DNA from: Keguizhuia sedimenti
GTDB lineage: Bacteria; Pseudomonadota; Gammaproteobacteria; Burkholderiales; Burkholderiaceae_D
NCBI GenBank assembly: GCA_030715135.1
Contig: JAUYVH010000014.1
Coordinates: forward strand, 1 to 64,000
Length of the DNA: 64,000 nt
Direction: 5' to 3'
Below, in pieces: positions 45,980 through 54,865 of the stretch. How positions within the stretch are numbered: the first letter of the stretch is position 1; each line of letters starts with the position of its first letter. The notes beneath the pieces were generated by a model. The model searched no databases and was not told the origin of the DNA. It worked only from the letters and a program-made list of their open reading frames with translations. The position numbers and the translations under genes were made by a program.

Positions 45980-47758
45980 TCAGTAGGCATTGTCCCAGGA
46001 GATGCTCAGCCGCGCGGCGCACTGGATCAGTCCTACCATGCTGTAGGTTTGCGGGAAATTTCCCCACAATTCGCCGGTGTCGTGCATCAAGTCCTCTGAC
46101 AAGAGGCCGAGATGATTGCGCTTGGCCAGGACTTTCTCGAACAAGTCGCGCGCGCGTTCCTTTTCGCCGATCTGCGCCAGCGCCATGATCCACCATAATG
46201 TGCACACCAGGAATGCGGTTTCCGGCAAGCCGAAGTCGTCTTCCTCGTCGTAGCGCAGCAAAAAGTCGCCGCGCTGCAAATGCTTTTCAATTGCACGCAC
46301 CGTGCCGATGAAGCGCGGATCATCGGCCGCCACGAACTGGAACTCGTTCATCAGCAGCAAGCTGGCATCGAGCCGGTCGCCGCCGAACACCGAGACGAAA
46401 CTGTTCATCTCTGCATTCCATGCCTGCTCGCAGATTTCGGCATGGATACGCTCGGCATGGCCGCCCCAGTAAGCCGCCCGCTCCGGCAGGCTCAGCTGCG
46501 TCGCGATGGTCGCCAAACGGTCGCAGGCTGCCCAGCACATGATGCTGGAGAAGGTATGCACGCGCTTGGATCCGCGCAATTCCCAGATCCCGGCATCCGG
46601 CACATTGTAGTTGCGCACCGCTTCCTCGCCCAGCCGTTCCAGGTCATTGAACATATGCTTGCCTGCCGGCCGCTCCAGCCTGCTGTCGAAGAAAGCATGG
46701 GTGCTGGCCATGACCGCTGCGCCGAATACATCGTTCTGGATCTGGTAATACGCCAGGTTGCCTACGCGTACAGGGCCCATGTTGCGGTAGCCGGGCAGCG
46801 CCGGGGCGACCCACTCGTCGAGAACGGCTTCGCGCCGGATACCGTATACCGGCTGCAGCGGCGTGTCGCGCGTGTCGGCGATGATATTGAGAATGTAGTC
46901 GAGGTAATGCTCCATGGTGGCGGTGACGCCCAGGCGGTTCAGTGCATTGACCACAAAGTATGCGTCGCGCAGCCAGCAGTAGCGGTAATCCCAGTTGCGG
47001 CTGCTGTTGGGCGCCTCCGGTATCGAAGTGGTGACCGCGGCAATGATGGCGCCAGTGTCGTCGAACGCATTAAGTTTCAGGGTGATCGCCGAGCGGATCA
47101 CGACATCCTGCCATTCAAACGGGATGGCCAGGTTGCGCACCCAGCGATGCCAGTAAGCCAGCGTCTGTTCGTGGAACGAACGTCCTACTTCCGGCGGCGA
47201 ACCGTTGACGGTCTCGTCCGGCCCCATGATCAGCGTGATGCTGTTTTCCAGGAAAAACGGCCGCTCTTCGGTAATCGCGGAAATCGATGCATCGGTGGTG
47301 ACGCGCATCGCCTGCGAGGAGCCGACATAGGAAATATGATGCGCACCGCTGCGCCGCTCCGCCGGACTGCCGCCGTAATTGATGGTCGGGCGTACGCGCA
47401 GGCTCACGCGCGGCCGCCCGGCGGTGCGGCGTATGATGCGCACCAGCATGGCCGGCGAAAACGTGCGCCCATGCAAATGAAATCGCGGCGCAAAATCGAT
47501 GATTTCAATTTCATTGCCGGCCGCATCGGCCAGCCTTGTGCTCAGGATGGCCGAATTGCGCTCGTATTCCTGCAGCTTGGTGGTGGCTCCTTCGAAGCCT
47601 ACATTGATCACCCCATGCTCTCCATCCGGATTGAGCAATTTGCAGCAGATCGGATCGCTGTCGAAGTCCGGATAGCACCACCAGACGATTGCACCGTTCT
47701 GGTCGACCAATGCGCTGGTGCGCGAATTACCGATGAGTCCGAGGTTGAGAGTTGACAT
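45980..47758 (-). CDS. glycoside hydrolase family 15 protein (trehalase/glucoamylase-like)
   Basis: A 592-residue cytoplasmic enzyme. LGLIGNSRTSALVDQNGAIVWWCYPDFDS is the family's N-terminal domain; SRNWDYRYCWLRDAYF starts the (alpha/alpha)6 barrel; the catalytic acid is likely in EAVLDEWVAPALPGYRN, and the base Glu in LMHDTGELWGNFPQTYSMVGLI near the C-terminus. GH15 members of this architecture include bacterial trehalases as well as glucoamylases. With otsA and otsB upstream and a ROK kinase downstream, trehalase is the better guess. The ATG at 47758 has AGGA upstream; 74 nt separate it from otsB. Confidence 0.88.
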   Translation of the reverse strand: MSTLNLGLIGNSRTSALVDQNGAIVWWCYPDFDSDPICCKLLNPDGEHGVINVGFEGATTKLQEYERNSAILSTRLADAAGNEIEIIDFAPRFHLHGRTFSPAMLVRIIRRTAGRPRVSLRVRPTINYGGSPAERRSGAHHISYVGSSQAMRVTTDASISAITEERPFFLENSITLIMGPDETVNGSPPEVGRSFHEQTLAYWHRWVRNLAIPFEWQDVVIRSAITLKLNAFDDTGAIIAAVTTSIPEAPNSSRNWDYRYCWLRDAYFVVNALNRLGVTATMEHYLDYILNIIADTRDTPLQPVYGIRREAVLDEWVAPALPGYRNMGPVRVGNLAYYQIQNDVFGAAVMASTHAFFDSRLERPAGKHMFNDLERLGEEAVRNYNVPDAGIWELRGSKRVHTFSSIMCWAACDRLATIATQLSLPERAAYWGGHAERIHAEICEQAWNAEMNSFVSVFGGDRLDASLLLMNEFQFVAADDPRFIGTVRAIEKHLQRGDFLLRYDEEDDFGLPETAFLVCTLWWIMALAQIGEKERARDLFEKVLAKRNHLGLLSEDLMHDTGELWGNFPQTYSMVGLIQCAARLSISWDNAY

Positions 47759-47832
47759 GCACAATTCCTTATACGAATGTCCGTTCTGTCATAGTGGCGG
47801 CGCTGTTGCACGGGGCGAGTGAAACATCGCCT

Positions 47833-48615
47833 TCACACGCCGCTTGGCTGCAATTCCTGCAGCCGTCTGATCAATTCATCCAGAAAACCGACGATATCCG
47901 GCCAATGCGGCAAATAAAACTCAGCCGCGCTGCCTGCGAAATACTCGACGCGCACCGTCATGATATCTTGCCGGCGCAACTGGAATGCGTCTTCATCGGT
48001 CACATCGTCGCCCACATAGATCGCATGGCGCGCACCGCTGATTTCCATCAGCTTCTCCAGCGCATCGCCCTTATGCGGCGCATTCGGCGGAAGCAGATTG
48101 AAGATGCATTTTCCCTCAATGACACGCGCCGCAGGGATAGCTTGCGCAAACAATGCGCTTAAATTCTTCTTTACCAGTTCGCTTTCCGGTGCCGCACGAT
48201 AATGCACTGTCAGCGAAAAGCCCTTATCCTCGATCCATGTGGCGGGGCCGAATCTTTGCTTGTCCCCCAGTGCCTGCGACAGGACTTCCTTCCAGGTGCG
48301 GCATAGCTTCCGGTAATCGTCGCTGTTCACGTGCCACCCCGGCATACCTTCGGAACCGTGGTTACCGATAATGTAGTTGGGCTCAAATGCCACGCGGGAA
48401 CGAATATCCGCCACCGAGCGCCCTGTCAGAATCGCCAGCGGCACATGAGCCGCCAGTGCGCTCAGCCGTTGCAGCACTTCCTGCGGCAGGATTGCCTTGT
48501 CCGGCTGCGGCACGATCGGCGCCAGCGTGCCGTCGAAATCGAATACGCATAACAGGTCTGGCCCGACGATTTCATCGAGGCGGCGCAACCCGGCATCGGA
48601 AAACAATGGAACCAT
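47833..48615 (-). CDS. otsB: trehalose-6-phosphate phosphatase
   Basis: A 260-residue HAD-superfamily phosphatase that converts trehalose 6-phosphate to trehalose. Motif I is CVFDFDGTLAPI with the nucleophile Asp (about residue 25), motif II ILTGRS, and motif III/IV K in HKGDALEKL and YVGDDVTDEDAF. NYIIGNHGSEGMPG and FSLTVHYRAAP are OtsB signatures. It starts 2 nt after the otsA stop, so the pair is co-translated. Confidence 0.94.
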   Translation of the reverse strand: MVPLFSDAGLRRLDEIVGPDLLCVFDFDGTLAPIVPQPDKAILPQEVLQRLSALAAHVPLAILTGRSVADIRSRVAFEPNYIIGNHGSEGMPGWHVNSDDYRKLCRTWKEVLSQALGDKQRFGPATWIEDKGFSLTVHYRAAPESELVKKNLSALFAQAIPAARVIEGKCIFNLLPPNAPHKGDALEKLMEISGARHAIYVGDDVTDEDAFQLRRQDIMTVRVEYFAGSAAEFYLPHWPDIVGFLDELIRRLQELQPSGV

Positions 48616-48617
48616 GC

Positions 48618-50900
48618 TTACACCACCCTGCGCAGCGATTTGCGATTGTAGGCATGAATGCGCGCGCGGATCTGTTCGCGCCGACGCAGGCGCGCCGCAT
48701 CGAGCAGCATGCGGCCTGCCCAGCGGTAGACGTTGAAATCCCTCACCAGGCTGCGCATCGCACGCATGCGGTCGCGCTGCTCCAGTTCCGGCATTGTCAG
48801 TGCACGATACAAGGCATCTGCCCCCTGTTCGATATGATACGGATTGATGATCAAGGCCTCATGCAGCTCGCGCGCAGCGCCGGTGAACTGGCTCAGCACC
48901 AGCACTCCGCGCTCATCTTCACGTGCGGCGATATATTCCTTGGCAACCAGGTTCATGCCATCGTGCAGGCTGGTCACCACGCATACTTCCGCAGCCCGAT
49001 AATAGCGCACTACCTGGTCCGATTCGTAATGCTGGATTTTCAGCAGAATCGGTTCATAGTTTTCGCTGCCGAAGCGCTTGTTGATCCGCTGCGCCAGCAT
49101 GCGTACCCGGCTTTCGAAATTTTGGTACTCATCCAGCGACGAACGGCTGGGTGCGGCGATCTGCACCAGCGAGAAACGCCCGATCAATGCCGGGTGCATT
49201 TCGAGCATGCGCTCCACCGCCTGAAAACGCTCCAGGATGCCCTTGGTGTAATCCAGCCGGTCCACGCCCAATGCCAGTAAATGCTTTTCTCCAACGCCCA
49301 GCTCGTGGCGCACGCTGCGATAGCATTCAGCGATGCTCGGCAAATCCCCCTCCGGCCAGGCGATCGAAATCGGATACGGCTCGACTTGCGTGACATCGCC
49401 GCCATATGTAATGGTCGAGGCTTCGTGTTCAATGCGGGTTTCCAGATAGCGGTCCACCGTTTCAATGAAGTTCTTGCAATGAAAAGGAGTATGGAAGCCG
49501 AGCAGCGTACTGCCTAGCAAGCCTTCCAGGATTTCTTCGCGCCACGGGCAGATGCCGAATGATTCGGGATTGGGCCAAGGGATATGCCAGAACATGATGA
49601 TGGTCGCGCGCGGCAGTTTTTCCCTGACCATGCGCGGCACCAGCGCAAAATGGTAATCCTGTACCAGGACGATCGGGTCATCCGTGTGCGCTTCGGCAAT
49701 CACGGCATCGGCGAAACGCTGGTTGACCGTGACATAGTACTCCCAGTCGGCTGTCCGGAACACCGGGCGCACATGGGCAATATGGCACAAGGGCCACAAT
49801 CCCTCGTTGGCAAAGCCATAGTAGTAGCCCTGCTCTTCTTCTTTCGACAACCAGACCCGGCGCAGCGTGTATGAAGGCCGCTTGGGCGGCACCGCCACGC
49901 GGTCGTTCAGGTCGACGGTTTCCCGGTCGGCCGAACCTGCGCCATGCGCAATCCAGGTTCCGGAACAGGCGCGCATGACCGGCTCGACCGCCGTCACCAG
50001 GCCGCTGGCCGGCCGGCGCACTTCGACGCCTTCGGCTGTCCGATGATGGATATAGGGTTCGCGATTGGACACGACGATGATTTCATCGCCCGCCAGTTCA
50101 TCGTGCAGCAGTGAACGCAGTTTTTCCGGCGTCCACATCTGCGGCGAATGTTCCTCCACCCGGCGCTCCACGTTGTATTCATGCAGCAGCGCACGCAAGT
50201 CGCCGACCAGCGGGCGCAATTCGGGGGGTGTATTCGCTTGCGAGCGTGTCACCACGTCGCGCCGCAGGATGCCTTTCATGGCGTGAATCCAGCCGCGCCA
50301 GCTGATGTGCGCGACAAAGACGGTAATCAGCGAGATCACCACGGCCAGCAGTGCAAACAAGGCGATCACATACTTTTGCGCTTCGCTGCTGCGCCGCTCG
50401 ATGAAGGACATGTCGTGCACCAGGATCAGCTTGCCCAGATATTCTGCTTCCCGATTGACCGGGCTTTCGGTCACGTGCACCTTTCCTTCGGGCAAGTCTA
50501 CAAGCGTTTGTCTCAGTTCCCTGCCTTCCTCAGCCATATGGCATCCGAGCGCCGCAGTCGGGTAGGCCACGGTCTTGTACAGGAGCGTTCCGCCGGGATC
50601 GCAAAATGCCAGTGCATACAGGCGCCCGTCCTGCTGGACCGAGCGGTCGAACAGCTGGGTGATCCGGCGTTGCGATTTTTGCGGCACGTATTCCTGCAGA
50701 GGTTCTTGCAGCGCGCTGGCGAGCATTTGCGAGCGCGTATCCAGGTCGCGCGTGAACCAGCGCAAGGTCATGTTGCCGACCAGCGGCACGACCACATAGG
50801 CAAACAGCACCAGCACCAGTGCCAGCGGCGCAATGAATCTCAAGGACAGCCGAAACGATCGGAACGGCATGACTTCTGGCTTTTGCGGTTCGGTCGCCAT
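48618..50900 (-). CDS. otsA: membrane-anchored trehalose-6-phosphate synthase (GT20) with N-terminal sensor-like region
   Basis: A 760-residue protein, about 280 longer than classical OtsA (~470). Residues about 20-42 and 177-198 are TM helices enclosing a ~135-residue periplasmic region with [17 protein letters not shown], which recalls PDC/Cache sensors. After the second helix comes a HAMP-like/helical linker (about 199-262). The GT20 domain runs from about 272: [61 protein letters not shown] and [28 protein letters not shown] replaces the GGLA loop of E. coli OtsA, as expected for a distinct GT20 subgroup. First gene of the trehalose operon. A sensing role is inference. Confidence 0.88.
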   Translation of the reverse strand: MATEPQKPEVMPFRSFRLSLRFIAPLALVLVLFAYVVVPLVGNMTLRWFTRDLDTRSQMLASALQEPLQEYVPQKSQRRITQLFDRSVQQDGRLYALAFCDPGGTLLYKTVAYPTAALGCHMAEEGRELRQTLVDLPEGKVHVTESPVNREAEYLGKLILVHDMSFIERRSSEAQKYVIALFALLAVVISLITVFVAHISWRGWIHAMKGILRRDVVTRSQANTPPELRPLVGDLRALLHEYNVERRVEEHSPQMWTPEKLRSLLHDELAGDEIIVVSNREPYIHHRTAEGVEVRRPASGLVTAVEPVMRACSGTWIAHGAGSADRETVDLNDRVAVPPKRPSYTLRRVWLSKEEEQGYYYGFANEGLWPLCHIAHVRPVFRTADWEYYVTVNQRFADAVIAEAHTDDPIVLVQDYHFALVPRMVREKLPRATIIMFWHIPWPNPESFGICPWREEILEGLLGSTLLGFHTPFHCKNFIETVDRYLETRIEHEASTITYGGDVTQVEPYPISIAWPEGDLPSIAECYRSVRHELGVGEKHLLALGVDRLDYTKGILERFQAVERMLEMHPALIGRFSLVQIAAPSRSSLDEYQNFESRVRMLAQRINKRFGSENYEPILLKIQHYESDQVVRYYRAAEVCVVTSLHDGMNLVAKEYIAAREDERGVLVLSQFTGAARELHEALIINPYHIEQGADALYRALTMPELEQRDRMRAMRSLVRDFNVYRWAGRMLLDAARLRRREQIRARIHAYNRKSLRRVV

Positions 50901-51695
50901 GCTTATTTGCCCCTGCTTAAACGATGCATCGCGCAGTTGCGGAAGATGGCATGAAGCCGACGAGGATGTGTGCTGGTTCCATGTTGATCAATGCAGAGTA
51001 TTGTTCTTTTCATTATGTGCAGAGTATGCAATGCCGGCCGTTGACGATGAAACCAAGCTGCTCCATTCATCTCTACTTTTCCGTCGGTGCGGCAAGAAGA
51101 GCTGTTCCGTCGGACAGCGCGCTTGGCATGCAGTGAAGTTTTTCGTCCCGAGCTTGCGGAGAGCGCTCATTAGTGCGACTCATCATGCCGCTTACCACGC
51201 CTAAATGGACATTGTTTTTTTCTAACAGTTCAGCCCAGTTCCGGATAAGCAGATGTGGCGCAACGATTCAAGCTTGGGTCGTGCCCTGCACGGCTTTTCT
51301 TCTCTTGCGCGTATTGAGGCGGCGCTCTGCATGCCGCAGGCGTAGCCATCGCGCCTAACGGCTTTTACCAGCAGCAATGTTTACGACAACTAGGATTGCT
51401 CCGAAGAAATTTCTGATTGGAAACTTCCTGTCTATCGTTCACATCAGCTTTCTGTCCTGCCGTGTAGGAATAATCCCATTTTTTGTAACAGACTTTATTT
51501 GAGGCATGAAAGCCAATAAAATTAGGCCCTCGAAATCAGTATTAATATCGATAGTGTGTAGTGTCGGCTCACGTTAGGCTTTGCCGCATCATGTTAATCA
51601 AGTCTCGAAACAATGACTATGCATGACAAAGCCAGACTCAACGGCCGTTCCATGCATTGATCAAATAGAACTCTTAAAAATGCATATCTGCCGTA
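50901..51695. other. 795-bp intergenic region between divergent genes
   Basis: Holds the promoter of the leftward trehalose operon and of the rightward LMW phosphatase-like gene. A direct repeat TGCAGAGTAT occurs at 50992-51001 and 51018-51027, about 95 bases before otsA, and may be a regulator site. Short frames at 50833-51204 and 51173-51358 have no ribosome site and are not called. Confidence 0.4.
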
Positions 51696-52262
51696 ATGAA
51701 TCAGCCCGTTAAAAACGTACTTTTCATTTGCACAGGAAATTCGGCCCGCGGATTGCTGGCGGAGGCTCTTATGACAGTGAAGAGCAAGGGGCGATTCCAG
51801 GGACTTAGTGCCGGCGTGCATCCCGGAGGATTGATCAATCCTTTTGCCGCGGAATTAATCCAGCAGGCCGGCTATCCGCTCGAACGCCTGCGCTGCAAGC
51901 GCTGGGAGGAATTCTCCGGTCCGAATGCAATGCAGGTCGACTTTGTTATTTCGCTTTGCGAACAGGTCCGGCAACTTCCTCACCCGGAATGGCCAGGCGA
52001 CCCGATCCTTGCATCGTGGAATATTGAAGATCCGACTTCGACTACCGGCAGCATCGAGGAAAAACGCGAAGTCTTCAAACGCGTGTACAAGCAGATCGAA
52101 GAATATATTGAGCTCTTTCTCATGTTGCCGCATGAAAGCTTCGACCGCGATGTGCTGCGCCAGGAGCTGAATGATTTCCACGTCTTGTGCGGCCACAAGA
52201 ACGCGCCGGAGCCGGATTGCCCTTCTGGTCAAGCAACGGACAGCCAGACTCTGGTTGCATAG
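51696..52262 (+). CDS. low-molecular-weight phosphatase/arsenate reductase-like protein
   Basis: A 188-residue protein of the LMW-PTPase fold. The phosphate-binding loop is VLFICTGNSARG with nucleophile Cys12, and the general acid Asp is in WNIEDPTSTTG. Arsenate reductases of this fold use a further Cys pair; only one (VISLCEQV) is visible where two would be expected, so arsenate reduction by the thioredoxin-linked route is uncertain. No arsB, acr3 or arsR is adjacent. The C-terminus (HKNAPEPDCPSGQATDSQTLVA) is a disordered tail. The ATG at 51696 has no strong Shine-Dalgarno. Confidence 0.78.
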   Translation: MNQPVKNVLFICTGNSARGLLAEALMTVKSKGRFQGLSAGVHPGGLINPFAAELIQQAGYPLERLRCKRWEEFSGPNAMQVDFVISLCEQVRQLPHPEWPGDPILASWNIEDPTSTTGSIEEKREVFKRVYKQIEEYIELFLMLPHESFDRDVLRQELNDFHVLCGHKNAPEPDCPSGQATDSQTLVA

Positions 52263-52441
52263 TAGTCTCTCCACCTCCACCTCCCGCTCCCGCTTCGGCA
52301 TTCCGCCGTCATCCGATTGCCGCCTGTCCCCGGCGAATACGAAACAAGCCAACGCAATTTCCGGCACATGAATTGCGCCCCTTACAATTGCATGCATTGC
52401 AGGCTTGGCATCGGCGATCTTAATCTGCTTCTTTCCATCTG

Positions 52442-53167
52442 ATGAATATTTTGGTCGCTTACTATTCGCGCTCGGGACATACCGAGTCCTTGGGACAAAG
52501 GGTGCAAAACGAATTGATCTCTCGCGGCCATACAGTAACGATGGAGCGCATTCATGCCAGCAAGGAAGTCGGAAAATGGCGTCTTGCATTACCCTTGTGG
52601 TCCTCCATTCCGCTATTGCCGCTATGCATGATTTCCGCACGAATCCGGCAATGGTGGCTGGCTTGTTATCCGCAACCGGAAAGCGCGATCCGTACCCTTG
52701 CTCATCCCGATGTATCCCGGTTTGACCTGATCTGTATCGGCATGCCGAAATGGCTCTACCTGCCCTATCCGATGGCCCGCTATCTCAACACGATATCCGG
52801 CTTGCAGGGAAAGAGAGTGGCTGCATTTGCGACATTTTGCGGTCCGCCGCTGAAGACATTTGAAATCGAATTGCTGTTTGAGCCCCTGACACATCGCATT
52901 CGCAACAAAGGTGCACAGCTTTGCGCGCAACTGGCCGTCTCCAGCCATTTCCACGAATTTTTCTTTTTCCGCGAGATGGAATACGTGTTCCGCCTGGCGA
53001 GCAGGATTGTCTTCGGCCGCTCGCTGCGCTCTTTTACACTCGGCAGTGCATGGGCCGAATCGGAAGTGCAGCGATTTTGCGATGCGCTGCAACAGGACAG
53101 CGGGGCTAAAGAATGTGTAAAAGAGAATGGGCAAGCCGCCCGACCGGCGGCCTGCATGGAACGCTGA
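52442..53167 (+). CDS. flavodoxin-like (dialkylrecorsinol-type NAD(P)H reductase/NADPH-quinone) protein
   Basis: A 241-residue protein. Residues 1-150 have the flavodoxin fold: MNILVAYYSRSGHTESLGQRV with the FMN phosphate loop SRSGHTE, then FDLICIGMPKWLYLPYPMARYL and GKRVAAFATFCG. Residues about 50-75 are unusually hydrophobic (ALPLWSSIPLLPLCMISARI), an insertion that may touch the membrane. The name in the call is only a class description; the electron donor and acceptor are unknown. It lies 180 nt after the LMW phosphatase-like gene in the same direction and may be co-transcribed. Confidence 0.65.
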   Translation: MNILVAYYSRSGHTESLGQRVQNELISRGHTVTMERIHASKEVGKWRLALPLWSSIPLLPLCMISARIRQWWLACYPQPESAIRTLAHPDVSRFDLICIGMPKWLYLPYPMARYLNTISGLQGKRVAAFATFCGPPLKTFEIELLFEPLTHRIRNKGAQLCAQLAVSSHFHEFFFFREMEYVFRLASRIVFGRSLRSFTLGSAWAESEVQRFCDALQQDSGAKECVKENGQAARPAACMER

Positions 53168-53187
53168 CCGCGTCGGACGGCAACATG

Positions 53188-53505
53188 CTAACGGTCACGC
53201 GGATTGCGCACCGGGCTGTCTTTCGGAGGAATGATATTCGCCTTGCGGTGCTCCTCATCTTTCGGTTGCGAATTCTCCACGCCGCGCGTCTCGCGCAAAT
53301 CGGTATCCATCTGCCCTTCCATCACATCATCGAACGCCTGCTTGATGTCGTCGCGCACGCCGCTGCTCTGGCTATCCGCCGACTCGTCACGTTCGTGCGG
53401 CATGCGCGGGGTGCGTTTGCTCGTTAATTCCGTTTCATCCTTGGCCGGGGATTTCGCCCGTACCTGGAATGGCTTCACGCCATTGACTTGTTCGCTGTTT
53501 GCCAT
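53188..53505 (-). CDS. small hydrophilic hypothetical protein
   Basis: A 105-residue, highly charged protein rich in Asp, Glu, Arg, Lys and Pro (MANSEQVNGVKPFQVRAKSP..., ending in PPKDSPVRNPRDR), with one possible helix (SGVRDDIKQAFDDVMEGQMD). Probably disordered. CGAGGAGCAGACG gives a strong ribosome site, which argues for a genuine gene. It converges on the flavodoxin-like gene. No family is recognised. Confidence 0.65.
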   Translation of the reverse strand: MANSEQVNGVKPFQVRAKSPAKDETELTSKRTPRMPHERDESADSQSSGVRDDIKQAFDDVMEGQMDTDLRETRGVENSQPKDEEHRKANIIPPKDSPVRNPRDR

Positions 53506-53731
53506 CGTCTGCTCCTCGTATGCGTTCCGAATGCTTCAAATCATTCAATTGGGAAACGCCTTTAACAATTGGAGTCTGCGTAGCACGATAAATTCCTACG
53601 ACAATTTGATCTAGCTTGGTGACCACGCGGTGTAGAGGGATGTACAGGTTCATGTATTCGGAGAAAGTTGGTTTGAAGCATTACACAATAGCGTCCGATA
53701 CAGATCCGCCTCTTCATCTAGCAATACACCA

Positions 53732-53761
53732 AAAGAAAAAGCCGCTATTACGCGGCTTTTT
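53732..53761 (-). terminator. Rho-independent terminator of the PhnD-like gene
   Basis: GCCGC (53741-53745), loop, GCGGC (53752-53756) extended by five A-T pairs; leftward it is followed by TTTTTCTTTT. It lies 22 bases after the leftward binding-protein stop codon. Confidence 0.85.
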
Positions 53762-53782
53762 GCATAGTCATGAAACGCTGGC

Positions 53783-54598
53783 TTATATTCCAAGCCTTGT
53801 GGTGGCCTGGTTCATCACTTCGTTGTTCCAAGGCACAAAACCGGGTACGCCGATCTTGCTCAATACTGTCTTGCCGGCGTCAGAGTCCGACAAGCTCAAA
53901 ATCAAGGTTTGCAATTTTGCACGTTCAGCATCGCTCAGTTTTTTGGAGGCAAGGAACTGCTTGATCGGGATCGGCTTGGTTTCGGTCAGTACGCGGCCGC
54001 CTTTGGCGATCCAGTCTTTTTCCACAGCGTTCGATCCGGTCACGCCGGCATCGACGAAGCCGTTTTCAATCATGAACGGCACGGCATCCTGGTAACGGGT
54101 CGGCAGGAATTGACGTTCAGGATGCTGGATACGGGCTTCGCGCAGGCTGGCTGAAAACATCACGGTGGTAATCGAATCGACGCTCGGCACGCCAATTTTT
54201 CTATCCTTCAAATCCTGCATGGAACGCAAAGGCGAATCCTTTTTCACCATGACGCGGGCACGATAATCGGTAAATCCCTTGGCAGTCGCCAGACCGGAGT
54301 AGGCACCGCTTTTTACCGCGCGCAGTCCGATATGGGCCGGATGAATGAAGGCCAGATCGTATTTTCCTTCGGACAAGCCTTTGTCGAAATCCGTATATTT
54401 GTCAACGTTTTGCACTTTGACCGGGCGCTTGAGTTCCTTGGAAAGCAGTTCGGTCAGCGGCTTGTAGCGCTCGCTTACCGAGCCGCCTTCATGATAGGTA
54501 ACGCCTTCGTTTACCGCCAACACTATTTCCTGAGCGCTCACGCTGGCCGATGCAAACGCGATCACTGCCGTCACTGCCAATGCTAATCTTCCAAACAT
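53783..54598 (-). CDS. PhnD/SsuA-type periplasmic substrate-binding protein
   Basis: A 271-residue exported protein: signal peptide MFGRLALAVTAVIAFASASVSAQ, then EIVLAVNEGVTYHEGGSVSERYKPLTELLSKELKRPVKVQNV, KYDLAFIHPAHIGLRAVKSG and FIENGFVDAGVTGSNAVEKDWI, the layout of phosphonate-type binding proteins. No ABC permease or ATPase genes are adjacent, so it is an orphan receptor or works with a remote transporter. The ATG at 54598 is chosen (GGGACGATT upstream). It ends in a strong terminator at 53732-53761. Confidence 0.82.
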   Translation of the reverse strand: MFGRLALAVTAVIAFASASVSAQEIVLAVNEGVTYHEGGSVSERYKPLTELLSKELKRPVKVQNVDKYTDFDKGLSEGKYDLAFIHPAHIGLRAVKSGAYSGLATAKGFTDYRARVMVKKDSPLRSMQDLKDRKIGVPSVDSITTVMFSASLREARIQHPERQFLPTRYQDAVPFMIENGFVDAGVTGSNAVEKDWIAKGGRVLTETKPIPIKQFLASKKLSDAERAKLQTLILSLSDSDAGKTVLSKIGVPGFVPWNNEVMNQATTRLGI

Positions 54599-54865
54599 AA
54601 TCGTCCCGCTTTCAATATTGCAAAAAAGCAAGAATTATAGTGATCCAGGGAAACTCTTCCTTGACCATTATCAATTTAATCAATCACTTACAGTTGCTTA
54701 CAGTTATTCTGATAATTAGCTAATGCATCAAGGCGTGATTGGACATGATTTGGCGCAGTTTCGTGAGCATTCAGACAAGTCCGGGTGGAATATCACAGAG
54801 CGATCCGACCCACGAACATGCTGCCCTGACCGGATCTGACATTAAGGCTTTTCAGGGCATTGACT

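Noticed and set aside
46280-47755. 491-codon rightward frame antisense to GH15
   Set aside because: A shadow of the high-GC third positions of the GH15 gene, which has clear family motifs.
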